Shown in pieces: positions 10,920-20,541 of a stretch of 54,655 bases of DNA; the first letter of the stretch is position 1, and every line of letters starts with the position of its first letter. Position numbers and translations under genes: made by a program. This stretch comes from Discostella pseudostelligera (Eukaryota > Bacillariophyta > Thalassiosirophyceae > Thalassiosirales > Thalassiosiraceae). The notes under the pieces were generated by a model. That model worked only from the letters and a program-made list of their open reading frames with translations, did not search any database and was not told where the DNA came from. The DNA lies in assembly GCA_036940085.1 (NCBI GenBank), contig JALLBK010000092.1:1-54655 (forward strand), given 5' to 3'.

Positions 10920-12082
10920 TCAAACGGAGGGGTGTCTATTTTTGAATGCAAGCTTATGAATGCTCTTCTTCTCCGCCATCCGAGCACCGTTATCATCCGT
11001 GACAGTACTAACAACCGGGGGCAATATTGCATCCTCCCCCTCTTCTTCAATCGTGGCCATCACCATCATTCGACCCCTAGCTTTGGATATTAGCTCTGTT
11101 AGCGACTTTTTGCTGTGTATTGATTTGATGGAAGACTCGCTCATCACACTATTTGCTTTTGACTTGGTATCATCGGCGGCGTCGCCGTCGTCTTCATCAA
11201 CTTTTTCAACTTCGGTGGGCACAAAATCGACGACAGAATCTCCCAATGCCTCTGATCTTTGTGCTGCATCCTCACTCTGAAAGCAGATTGCGATAAACTT
11301 GAGGAAATGAGAATGCACGTCATTACCAAAGATATTAATTACACCTGTACTCACATCCAAACATGTCTTCAACTTAGTTTCATCCTTCTTCTTTTCGAGT
11401 TCAAGCATCTTAATTCTTTTCCTCAGTTGGTCCATCAGCGTCTGTAGTTCGAGATCGTGCGTGTACTGTTCAAAGTCGAGGCCATTTACAAATGACAGCA
11501 AATTTGCCTCATTATCTATTTCAGCAGCCTCGTGAGCTGTTTCAGATTGGCACCATGCTGGTTTCTTCTTCTCATTCTCCAATTCTTTTGACGCGATCGC
11601 TCTCGATGAAGCTGCCGGTCCGTCGTCTGAGTCCTTTTCGTCTGTGGATGATTCGATGCTTTCAAGCTTACCGACTGCCCGCTTCTTTGCCTCGCGCTCC
11701 ATAAACGCACGCTTTCGTGTCAGTATCTCCAATTCCTCAGCTTCCTTCATGTCTTCCATCCGTCGCCTTTCGTCTTGCAGATCTTTTAGCCATTTCACGT
11801 GCTGGACCAAAGAATAAAAACATTAATGATGATCAGACGCTGACAATTTGAGATCCAAATGAATGTGTAGCATACCTTATGCAATGCAGAATCATTCTTC
11901 GTAATTCGCTTCAAGACTCTAGACTTGATCTTAGCAACTCTGCTTCCAATCGGTGTCTTTACTGTTCCACACACCAACGATCCCCTCTTTTGCTCTGGTG
12001 GCATTTTCTCTTTCGGGGTTCTGACGTTCCTAAGTTTACGTTTGCGCTCCTGCGATGAGACATACTCGAGAAAATTCACCAT
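10920..12082 (-). CDS. Coiled-coil protein of 336 aa, function unknown
   Basis: The model is complement(join(10920..11276, 11355..11801, 11876..12082)). The intron at 11277-11354 is 78 bp, in frame and without a stop, but has a GTGAGT donor and a TTTCAG acceptor, so I remove it. The protein starts with a basic segment (SSQERKRKLRNVRTPKEK), continues with long charged helices (ERRRMEDMKEAEELEILTRK), has a less repetitive block SFVNGLDFEQYTHDLELQTLM near residue 155, and ends in a Ser-rich basic tail. The block around FVNGLDFEQY looks conserved and could mark a ciliary or centrosomal coiled-coil family; I cannot name it. Centric diatoms make flagellated sperm, so a flagellar role is possible but unproven. 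Confidence 0.7.
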
Positions 12083-12778
12083 TGTGATGATGGACGGCTC
12101 ATTCCACTTAGGTAGTTGATGGCCGCCGATGACGCTGGAGTGAAGCCAAAACGGCAGACGCCGACGTTCAGGTCAAGAAGAAGTTTTTATTTTTGAATGC
12201 GCGTGATGTTTCCAGTTTGTATTTAATGCAGCAACGTTCACGTTGACAAATAAGTGACGCATTTCCAGGGAATGAGGAGGGACCGACATGTCAGTAGCAT
12301 CATTCTTAATCTCCGAAAGGTCGCCCATGTCGCGTGAATAATTTAAATCAGAAGAATATGAATACAACGTAGAGTGTGTGGATGGACGGAGATAATTAGC
12401 AGCAACGAGTGGCTCAAGTGGATTGTCGAATAGTACTATTCGTGTACGAAGAGATCCAGCTCTCATACCGGTCTACAGCGGTATAAGTATAAGAGTGAAG
12501 GCACATCATCACCGTCGTCAGTTTGTAGTCCTCACAAGCAATGTTATTTTGCGCCACATCGTTTCATCTGCCATGACACCAAAACCGGAGCATTGGTAAT
12601 CTATCACCCGTTGCCCGTTGCCATTCCATCTTCAATTATTATCACATCATCAGTTCATCAGGACGTCGTGGTAGATCGAGAAGACAACGACACTATGATA
12701 TCTATGGAGTCGACTCATCATAGTCTCAGGGTTTTACCGGCCAAAGCCGCCATGGCCGCAGACGACGACGACCGGCCG

Positions 12779-12817
12779 CCATGGTCCATGGTCCATGGCC
12801 CATGGCCATGGCCATGG
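12779..12817. repeat. Array of six CCATGG palindromes
   Basis: CCATGG occurs at 12779, 12786, 12793, 12800, 12806 and 12812. The strand and its complement are almost identical here, so a cruciform or a multimer protein-binding site is possible. Confidence 0.85.
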
Positions 12818-12928
12818 TGTCTTTTGTTTTTTGTCTTTGTTTGTCGAGCGAACGGACGGGACGGGACGACGAGACGCGAGACGGGACGACGAGACGACGA
12901 GACGACGAGACGGACGGCTTGCAACTCC

Positions 12929-12994
12929 TCCACGTGGACATCCCGACGCCAGACAGAAATCATCCACGTGGAATACATTCCAAATCCACGTGGA
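12929..12994. promoter_or_regulatory. Three palindromic G-boxes (TCCACGTGGA) upstream of UBC9
   Basis: Identical ten-base palindromes sit at 12929-12938, 12963-12972 and 12985-12994, about 150-215 bp before the UBC9 start. CACGTG cores bind bZIP or bHLH factors in plants and other eukaryotes. The GACGCCAGACAGA repeats at 12945-12957 and 13020-13032 are interleaved with them. Confidence 0.6.
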
Positions 12995-13141
12995 ATTCAT
13001 GTCCAAAATCCAAAATCCTGACGCCAGACAGACGAAAGTCCCTTTACAATGGCGCGCGAAGATAGAGTAATAATAATATTGCCGTCGTAGTAGTCGCTGC
13101 TGCCCCTGCACATTGCTCGGAAGACTATTAAAAGATCCAAT

Positions 13142-13832
13142 ATGTCGGGAGGTATTGCAAGAGGTCGTCTCATGGAGGTGAGTGTATCAACTTCAGATCA
13201 TTTCGCTGAATTCATTTGTGCCGTCATTTTTTTTCTCTTGGTGGTGCAACGTCGTCGGTCTTCGAACGTCGAGAGTGTGCCAATGCCAAGCATGTTGTTG
13301 TTGATGTTGTTGTTTGTCCCTCGGCATTTATTATTGCTTGCTCACGATACTATTTTCTCTCTCATTCTCTCAATCAATTTACCAGGAACGCAAGGCATGG
13401 CGTCGCGACCATCCCTTTGGCTTCCACGCCCGCCCCGTCTCCCGCGGCGACGGCTCCTCCAACATTATGACTTGGGAGACGGGCATTCCAGGCAAGGAGG
13501 GCACCGATTGGGAAGGCGGGCTCTACAAGGTCATGCTTGAATTTAGCGAGGAATACCCCTCCAAGCCACCCAAGTGTAAATTCGTCCCACCGCTCTTTCA
13601 TCCCAATGTCTACCCCAGTGGTACCATCTGTCTTTCTATTTTGAATGAAGAGGAGGGATGGCGTCCGGCAATTACTGTAAAGCAAATGTTGCTGGGGATT
13701 CAGGATTTGCTGGATACGCCAAATCCGAATAGTCCAGCGCAGTCGGAGGCCTATAATCTCTTTATTAATAATAAGGCGGAGTATAAGCGGAGGGTAAAGG
13801 CGGAGGCGCGAAAGAATACCCCGAGCTCGTAG
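13142..13832 (+). CDS. UBC9: SUMO-conjugating enzyme UBC9
   Basis: UBC9 is the single E2 enzyme that takes SUMO from the E1 and passes it to target lysines, mostly in the nucleus. The model is join(13142..13177, 13386..13832), 160 aa, against about 158 in the family. Exon 1 has only 36 bp and ends in a GTGAGT donor; the 208-bp intron ends in TTTACCAG. The family-specific N-terminus ([13 protein letters not shown]), the WEGGLYK strand, the HPN motif in [12 protein letters not shown] and the catalytic Cys near residue 94 (GTICLSIL) are all present, as are [12 protein letters not shown] and the C-terminal helix. The sequence is clearly UBC9 rather than a ubiquitin E2. Confidence 0.97.
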
Positions 13833-14453
13833 ACGCCGGGGTAAATAATTATCGGGTTTTAGATTTGCATTTTACACACGTTCTGGTGTCCTCTGTGGAG
13901 AATTATTCGTTGATACCACCAATATCTATGTCTTCCTTGAATATCGACAAATAATTCGAAATAAATGAACTTTTTCAAAGTTGGTGATGAGTGTGTGCAA
14001 CGATTCCAATTCTATCCGGATATGGCAGATCGACTGTAGCTTAATTTGCATTTTACTTTAGCATTACATTGTCCGGTGCAACACAATACCACAATATTGA
14101 TATTCTCTCTCTCTCTCCTGCTCTTTACACGGTTCGTACATTCTCTGTAACACTGCGCCATTGATTATTCGACGCCCAATATGAATTTCTCTTCACTCGT
14201 TTTATCCTCTCATCTTCTCTCTTTCCACTTTCTTCCTAATGCTATAAATTATTCTGTGCGATATCGATACACACCAATAATGAAACAAATCTCGCACTGT
14301 GTTACATCCAAAACATCAGACACTACTCCACAAGACTCTCTCATTCTCACTCACACAACTCTCTTCATTCTACATTATAAACTTCTTGCCGCCACACTCA
14401 TCACAGATCCCCTCTACATACCAAGGGGCAACAAATAAGGATTTCCACCGCCT
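13833..14453. other. 3' intergenic region between convergent UBC9 and Pumilio
   Basis: This 620-bp AT-rich stretch holds a short CT microsatellite near 14105-14120 and, at its right end, part of a 40-bp tandem duplication of the Pumilio 3' terminus. I see no gene; an 85-codon plus frame at 14181-14438 lacks any domain. Confidence 0.5.
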
Positions 14454-14491
14454 CTACATACCAAGGGGAAACAAATAAGGATTTCCACCGC
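14412..14491. repeat. 40-bp tandem duplication covering the Pumilio stop codon
   Basis: Units 14412-14451 and 14452-14491 differ by one base (C or A after CCAAGGGG). The inner unit encodes the last residues and the stop of Pumilio; the outer unit is a copy placed after the stop. Confidence 0.88.
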
Positions 14492-17400
14492 CTTGATGTT
14501 GATAAGTAGGCATTACATTCATTTCGGATTGCTGTACATTCACATGGTGCCCATCCAGCTGTAGCTGCTGCTGGTATTGAGGGGCATGCGGGTGTTGCAT
14601 GCGACCACGACTATTCCTACGTTGGTTATTAGTGGGGGAAGGACCCGGATGCTGGGGATGCATTCCAAATTGATTCTGACGACGACCCCCACCACCCTGT
14701 TGGTGGTGATGGGAGGATTCCCTTGCCAAGACTTGGTTAAGGTCATACTCGTCGAACGTTTCCCCCTCCATTACGAAGTTGGGAAATCGTCGACAAATCT
14801 TGCCAAGGATGCGCCGTCCTCCCGCGGTATTGCGTATGCCACCACCTCCATTCTGGGAGGAGAGGTGAGGCTTCATGGTCTCGACGAGACGAATGGCTTG
14901 TGCGTGCGTAGAGACTGATAACGCCCGCTGGACGACGTAGTTCCCAAAGGGATCCATCATTAACTCGCGGATACGGTCCGAATCATTCAATTCGTTGAGG
15001 TACTCCTCGCGGACGCGGTCAGTGCAGCGCTCAAGACACTTCTCCATCACGTTGGAGCTGAACTTTTGGACGGCAAGGAGGCACACCTTCCCGATTACAC
15101 TCTCGCAAACGGCATGTACTTCATCATCTCCACAAACGTCCAGAACGTACTGAACGACGTAGTTGCCATAGGCATCTTGCATCAACTCTAGAGACTTCTC
15201 GACAATCCGAGTCACAAGATGAGTCCGAGCGGCACTATGACGGGAGTCCAAGCAGCGTTGGATGACGCAACATCCGTGACGATGACGTGCCACATCCTCG
15301 ACGCTCGCGGCGACGGCATCGAATATGAACTGGGTGTACTGGTAGGGTAGTTTCAGTAGTATACGCTGAATGGCGTGATTGCCATGACTATCAATGCATA
15401 GCCTGGCAGCGGATGGTTTGAGCGCATCGGTCAAGATCTTAGAGGCCGTCTCCTTCGTCTTGCTGCCATTGTTGGTGCCATTCTTTCCTTCCTCCTCTCC
15501 CTTCGTTTCATGTTGATTCTGCCCCATATTCATTTCGTCCAAGGCGCATACCTCCACAATCTTTTGGACGGACCGCGTCCCATGTAAGTTCAAGCTAGCA
15601 TTTACAAGGCGAGTACTGACGCTGCTAACCAAAGTCACTCGTTCGTCGGGAGTGATGCGTTCCAAGATCTTCTGGAAGAGGTAGTTCCCAAAGGGGTCCA
15701 CCATGGCCTCGGCCCAGAAGCTTAACCCCTCGTTTAAGATGGCAGTGGCAGCGGTGGGACCATCCTCATCGAGGGCTTGTTGGAGCAAACGACATCCCAC
15801 CTGATCTCTCGACAAGCGACGTACATTTCCCAGTAAGGTACGGAGAGGAGGACGTTCCGGCGACGAGTAGAGCAGGGATAGTGAGCCGTTGAGACCTTGG
15901 TCGAGATTACCACCCTGATCATTCGAATATTGCCCGCCAGATCCTCCCCCGAGGTTGTCGACCGAAGAAATATTCTTGGAGTAACGATTGTCGTAGCCAC
16001 CACCCGAGGACGATTGCTGCTGTTGCATGGAATTGGAATATTGCGAATACTGATTACTCGAACCTCCATTGTTACTACTTCCACGATGGTCTTGTCCATA
16101 CATGCTGTTGTTCATGTCATTGTTCGCTTGGACGGGATGCATCAGCATCATGGGCTGACTAACTTGGGAGGAATTCGCGTCGACCACACTGGAGACTACC
16201 ACTGGTTGGTTCCCGTTGGTACCAGCCGCCGCCATGGGCATCATGAGTGTCCCCGCCTGTCCTGACATTTGCACCATCTGTACTGGCTGCAAGACTTGGC
16301 CTTTTCCGTCGGGGGCTGGCACGGCCATGTAGAATACCTGTGGCTGATGTTGGGACACTGGCATTGGGACGTACTGCGGTTGCTGTTGCTGCTGTAGTTG
16401 GAACTGAGGCTGTTGATCGCCATTATTATTCACATAGCTTGGAATGGTATTGCTCGAAGTGGCGAACTGATTCGATGGCCGCTGCTGGCGCAATTGAGCA
16501 TGTAGTTGACTATGCTGCTGTTGCTGAGGAGGCGAGTAGTTATTGCCAGAGGCATTGTTGGCAAACTGGGATGGAGGGTACATCATCTGCCTCGAATCAC
16601 TAGTAGTACTGCTGTAGGGAGAACCCCCATTTCCCACAGTCATACTAGTGGAGCGTATCGCCTGAGGACTCTCACTACGACTGCTAGGTGCAGTAGAAGC
16701 CAATGGCTTCAACCCATCATTACTGGACAGGTCATTAGTTTCACGAAGTCGCTGATTGGGGTAAAGGTTCACAAGGGATGGGTTCGATGCCGTACGGTGC
16801 ATCACGCGGAAGGCATCCTCCCCCAAGGTCTTGCTCGGGCTTTGGGAGAGGAAGATGTCAATGCTTGGCTTACGCTCACGGTCCGAGGTGACTACCGGTG
16901 GAGGGGACGACGATCGGGTGCCCCTGGAACGGCGGTTGGAAATTTCCTCCGACTCGTAAATGCCGCTATCGTATAGAATATTTTGGAGGGGGTCATGATG
17001 ATGATGATGTTCATTGTTGTTGTTGGAGGGCTGATTGTTGCCGGCGCTGCCGTTATTGTTTCCATAAAAGTTATAAGAAAGACTGCGGCGAAGAATGACA
17101 AGAGAAATAAGGATTTAGATGATGTGCTATTCACATGAACCATGTTGATGACATGTGGCATGAAATATTAACTCACCCCGCTGGAGCTGGAGCACCCCCC
17201 GCTGCCGCTCCCCATGACTCTGCCGGCGACGAGCCCATGGACGATCCTGGAGCTCCGTACCCTCCCTGTCCCTGACCTCCCCCGACACTGCCGCGTCGTT
17301 CGGCATCGCTCCCAGCAATGTTCACACTCGACAGTACATTGCCAAGTGAGACCATTACATCATCTTCTAATCCTCGACTATTATTCATCATGGTGATTCC

Positions 17401-17508
17401 CTCTCCTCCCTCTAAATTGTCTGTGGGAATATGTTTTGTCGGAATGATAGTATTATTAAGTTGTACGGAAGTATTTGATGACCACAGTGTTGTTGTCGAT
17501 GGTGGCAT
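14454..17508 (-). CDS. Pumilio-family (PUF) RNA-binding protein
   Basis: PUF proteins bind UGUA-type elements in mRNA 3' UTRs and repress or localise the mRNA in the cytoplasm. The model is complement(join(14454..17082, 17177..17508)), 986 aa, with one 94-bp phase-2 intron. The first 520 residues are disordered and rich in Gln, Asn, Ser and Gly. Eight PUF repeats occupy about 524-850. Their base-contact helices read, from repeat 1 to 8: GCRLLQ, GNYLFQ, GTRSVQ, GNHAIQ, GCCVIQ, GNYVVQ, SSNVME, GNYVVQ. Under the PUF code this fits a UGUANAUA target, with Ser-Asn-Glu in repeat 7 reading G. Repeat 5 has Cys where Arg is usual. An insertion of about 40 residues lies between repeats 3 and 4. The C-terminus is again Gln-, Gly- and His-rich. 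Confidence 0.95.
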
Positions 17509-18261
17509 TATCGAGACAGAGATGAATGCCGACGGCGCGCGCCGGAGTCTGACCTGCCTCTATATTTTACAAGTATTGATACACCCAATATATGCGACAC
17601 CGCCCACCCTATAATACCGGGGAGCTTGTTATCCCACCATCGTATCAATATAAATGATTATTATTGATTTGACGCTCTTTCTATTGGCTGCGATTGGCTG
17701 AGGCAGAGATGGTGCAAATGCAGATGCATCGCTGTTGCTGTTGTTTTGTTGGAGGTGCTGTGTGGTTTGTGGTTTGTTTTGTTGGTGGTGCCGGCCGGCT
17801 GGCCGCGCCGCCGGTGGCGGACGTGCCATTATAATTTTTTAATTTTTGTGGTGCTACATTTCCAGTACATTTCGTATGTAGAGGTAAGTAGCGTACGGAA
17901 TACTCCTACGTAGATACATATGTACCTAATTACGTACACTCAACTTAACGGAAGGCCCAACCCATCACCATGACGACAGCACAGCCGCACTACCTAGCGC
18001 CTGTCCGCCCTCCGTCGGCAGATTCGGAGTGGATCCTCCTCTCTTCCAGAGGGCGGCACGACGGGGGAGCCCGCTTTGCCCCCCTCTGCTTACGTCACTC
18101 ACTGAGGAAGCGGACAGACGTCACAAAAGATTTGAGGTTTGTGAGGTTCAACGAGCGACGACCGCCAACTGCAAGCAAGCAAAGTTAGGGCAAGCGAAGC
18201 AAGAGACAACCATGTTGAAAATCCACCATCCTGTGCACCAACCCTACACCATACACCAAAC
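17509..18261. promoter_or_regulatory. Divergent promoter between Pumilio and a plastid protein
   Basis: This 753-bp region separates starts at 17508 (minus) and 18262 (plus). The segment 17870-17940 is crowded with TACGTA, GTAC and CATATG palindromes. CGCCGGCGG-rich sequence lies near 17790-17820. A 72-codon plus frame at 17970-18188 has no family features and overlaps the likely 5' UTR. Confidence 0.5.
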
Positions 18262-19006
18262 ATGAAGGTTCTTCTCTTTGCCCTCTCTGCCTCCTCCGTA
18301 GCGGCTTTTGCCCCCAACGCTTTCGGTGTTAGATGTACGTTCCTAGTTCGGGTGTTGTTATTGGACCAAAGAAGCGACGTTCCGCTGGTGGGCGACGCTG
18401 CCGCCGGTAGAGATTCGTAGTTGCAGTTGATTACTGCTTGGTGGTGGAGGGCTTCTCGCTCCATCGCATTATGATTTCACTACTGGACATCCGTGGGTTT
18501 TAGTTCATACCAATTATCTCATTTCTATCGTCTTTTTATCCTTCATTTTTTGCACAGCGACCACTTCCCTAAATGTGGATCTCGATTATGGCATGAAGAA
18601 CTCATACGTGCCAGCCGAACTCGGTGACGGTGGCCAGGGACAGTTCGGTGCCCGCTCCCCAAATGACTGGAGAGTTCCCGGAACTTCTCCCGTCGGCGAG
18701 TCATCATACTCTGGTGCTCCCGATGGTGGTGAAGAGCCTTGGTTCTCCGAGGCTGTCTCTACCGTCAGCCTCGACTTGGCAAAGGCCGATGAGACTCTTA
18801 AGGCATTCACCCGTGACGCGGCCATGTTCAAGATTGAGGAATTCGCCGCCGCCAAACCATATGGATTCACTAGTACCGATGCTGCCATGGAAGAGCTTGT
18901 TGGCAAACTTGGTTACTCGAAATTCCTTGAGATGTCTACCAAGCAACTCATGAAGCAATGGGAGACCCTCCACCCCGATCCGGCTGCTGCCCAGGCTGAG
19001 AAGTAA
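18262..19006 (+). CDS. Plastid-targeted protein of 173 aa, possibly thylakoid-associated
   Basis: The model is join(18262..18334, 18558..19006). Exon 1 falls outside long frames but gives a textbook diatom presequence: hydrophobic MKVLLFALSASS, then VAAFAPN with the ASAFAP-like cleavage site before Phe, then a short transit region. The 223-bp intron has GTACGT and TTGCACAG borders and phase 1. The mature part is polar, with Gly/Pro-rich YVPAELGDGGQGQFGARSP near its start, SVSLDLAKADETLKAFTRDA in the middle, and a Lys-rich C-terminus without a membrane span. High use of C-ending codons suggests strong expression. I do not recognise a named family; a photosystem- or antenna-associated subunit is possible, but I cannot support it. 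Confidence 0.8.
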
Positions 19007-19419
19007 ATTACAACCTCCTTTTTTCATCACGATACAAACCACATCTTGAAATTCTCAGGATGTGACAATTTCACGATCATTCATGCCTCATCGGATCACG
19101 GACAGTAACTTTCACGCGACGAGAGGGGGAATAACGATTACGATGGGCGACAACTGTTTTCTAAACGTCGTCTGCTGAGGGGCTGTCGAAGTCGGCTACA
19201 CTTACCTGATAAGACTACGTTGTTGCAAATGGGTAGTATACTAATATATTAGAAGAATCTCCCAGACAATCCTTTGTTAAGATTGATTATAATTGTCTCT
19301 GCCAAGATCATAGATTTGATGAAGGGCCCAGACGATTTCCTGTGCCGTCGCGACGGCTGTCGTTCATCGAAATTACAACTGCAACGAAGCGGAGCTCCAA
19401 ACTTAACTGCAGATTCAGA
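19007..19419. other. 3' intergenic region, no gene seen
   Basis: This is a 413-bp gap between convergent genes. It is AT-rich near 19230-19320 and holds no recognisable motif beyond the probable 3' UTRs. Confidence 0.5.
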
Positions 19420-20163
19420 TCACCCAGCACCACGGATTTTATCCATTGCTTTCTTCGCGAGGTAAGACGCCATGTTCATCCATGGATTTTCCAATTCACT
19501 GGCTGCTTCCGTCCGCATTCTATCCCTGACATCGGCCAACAAACGAGGTTTCTCCGGTTCTGCTTTTGTGTCTATGCGGTTGTATGAATTAGAAGTGGCA
19601 ACTTCAGCGGCTTTGTCTCCATTGTTTGCTCTTTCTACAGTGTTTGCACTGTAAGGCGTAGAAGGCGTCTGCTTCAATTGTATGCCTAGCTCCACCAAAG
19701 TAGATTCCAAACCATCCGTCATGATCGAGTCACCATTTTCATAATCGATTGCAACCATTGTACCCATACCACATGCACCCTTTACGATGAGAAATTGGAT
19801 ATTAGAAACAACTCAACTGGTAAGTGGTAGTAGCACTCCGAAAACTGCTCTCACCATGCAGCCGACTTCATCTACGGGAAATGGCAGACCGATGTTCTGC
19901 AATTCTTCTATAACAGCAGATGCCGCTCCTCCTGAAAACTCGTATTGTTCTCCTTGACATTGGCATAGTTCACCGGTGCAGACTGATATGCGAGAGACTG
20001 GGATGGCAGTATTCACTACGACAACTTCGGAGTCGGTGGGCGACGCAGTGGCAAAGATGCTAACGTTCTTCTTCTCGCGACATCTGATCGCGGACGGTTG
20101 ACAAGGTGCCAACAGACCTTGCCGAGCAGATGTAGAAAACGCACATACCGTTAAGGAATTCAT
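19420..20163 (-). CDS. Thioredoxin-like [2Fe-2S] ferredoxin domain protein
   Basis: The model is complement(join(19420..19779, 19855..20163)), 222 aa, with one 75-bp phase-0 intron. The intron cuts the second cluster motif: exon 1 ends in VGCM and exon 2 begins GACGMG. Joined, the protein has the four ligands of a thioredoxin-fold 2Fe-2S domain, Cys-x4-Cys in VCTGELC and Cys-x3-Cys in GCMGAC, with the usual helix AVIEELQNIGLPF between them. The C-terminal 90 residues are charged and end in NPWMNMASYLAKKAMDKI. The N-terminus has a CAFST site that could be an ASAFAP variant, so plastid import is possible. The domain usually transfers electrons or senses redox state; the partner here is unknown. 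Confidence 0.85.
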
Positions 20164-20541
20164 GATATTTTATGAAGGCAGGGAGGATCGAAGAGTTTGC
20201 TTCATCGACGACGGGTTCGATGAATCGATGTCGATGAATCGATCGTCAACATTGTTCATGGTTTATTTTTGCTTTATGTCGATGTGAAAGCGATGACGAG
20301 GTGGTGATGTGGAAGGTGGAGCAAGAGATGGCGCGAAGAATTTGGCGAAAATGGCGGGAAGAATGTTTGGCGCCCGCCAGCCGGCCGCCCGCCCGCCACA
20401 CAAAAAAGCAAAGAAAAAGATGAGCCACTTCGCACTTCGTACCATATCTACATCATCGTCACCTCCACCACCACCACCACCACCACCACCACCACCGTCC
20501 ACCGTCGCCATCGATCCGTAATACTAATCCTACCACCAACA
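20164..20541. promoter_or_regulatory. Divergent promoter with E2F-like site and (CAC)n run
   Basis: The 378-bp gap holds repeated ATCGATG units (20205-20245), one TTCCCGCCA site on the minus strand (20352-20360), and a CCA trinucleotide run of about 38 bp (20461-20498) in the likely 5' UTR of the pICln-like gene. Confidence 0.55.

Larger units (their letters stand above)
12083..13141. promoter_or_regulatory. Long divergent promoter before UBC9, with palindrome arrays
   Basis: This 1.06-kb gap lies between the coiled-coil gene (minus) and UBC9 (plus). It holds six CCATGG palindromes in 39 bp (12779-12817) plus one at 12750, a GACGAGACG repeat block (about 12860-12915), three TCCACGTGGA palindromes and two copies of GACGCCAGACAGA. 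A 97-codon minus frame at 12173-12466 has no recognisable domain and might be a small gene; I give that about 0.2. Confidence 0.5.

Noticed and set aside
11277..11354. In-frame segment treated as coding in the coiled-coil gene
   Set aside because: It is 78 bp without a stop, but has GTGAGT and TTTCAG borders and encodes a hydrophobic stretch unlike the charged helices around it, so an intron is more likely.
12593..13111. Frames of 60-142 codons on both strands upstream of UBC9
   Set aside because: They are created by the CCATGG and GACGAGACG repeats; the peptides alternate Arg, Gly and Asp with no conserved pattern.
17970..18265. 72-78 codon plus frames before the plastid-protein gene
   Set aside because: They run into the likely 5' UTR of the 18262 gene, whose ASAFAP presequence decides the true start.
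20461..20498. CCA trinucleotide run considered as coding poly-Pro or poly-His
   Set aside because: It is a microsatellite immediately before the pICln-like start and no frame through it has other support.
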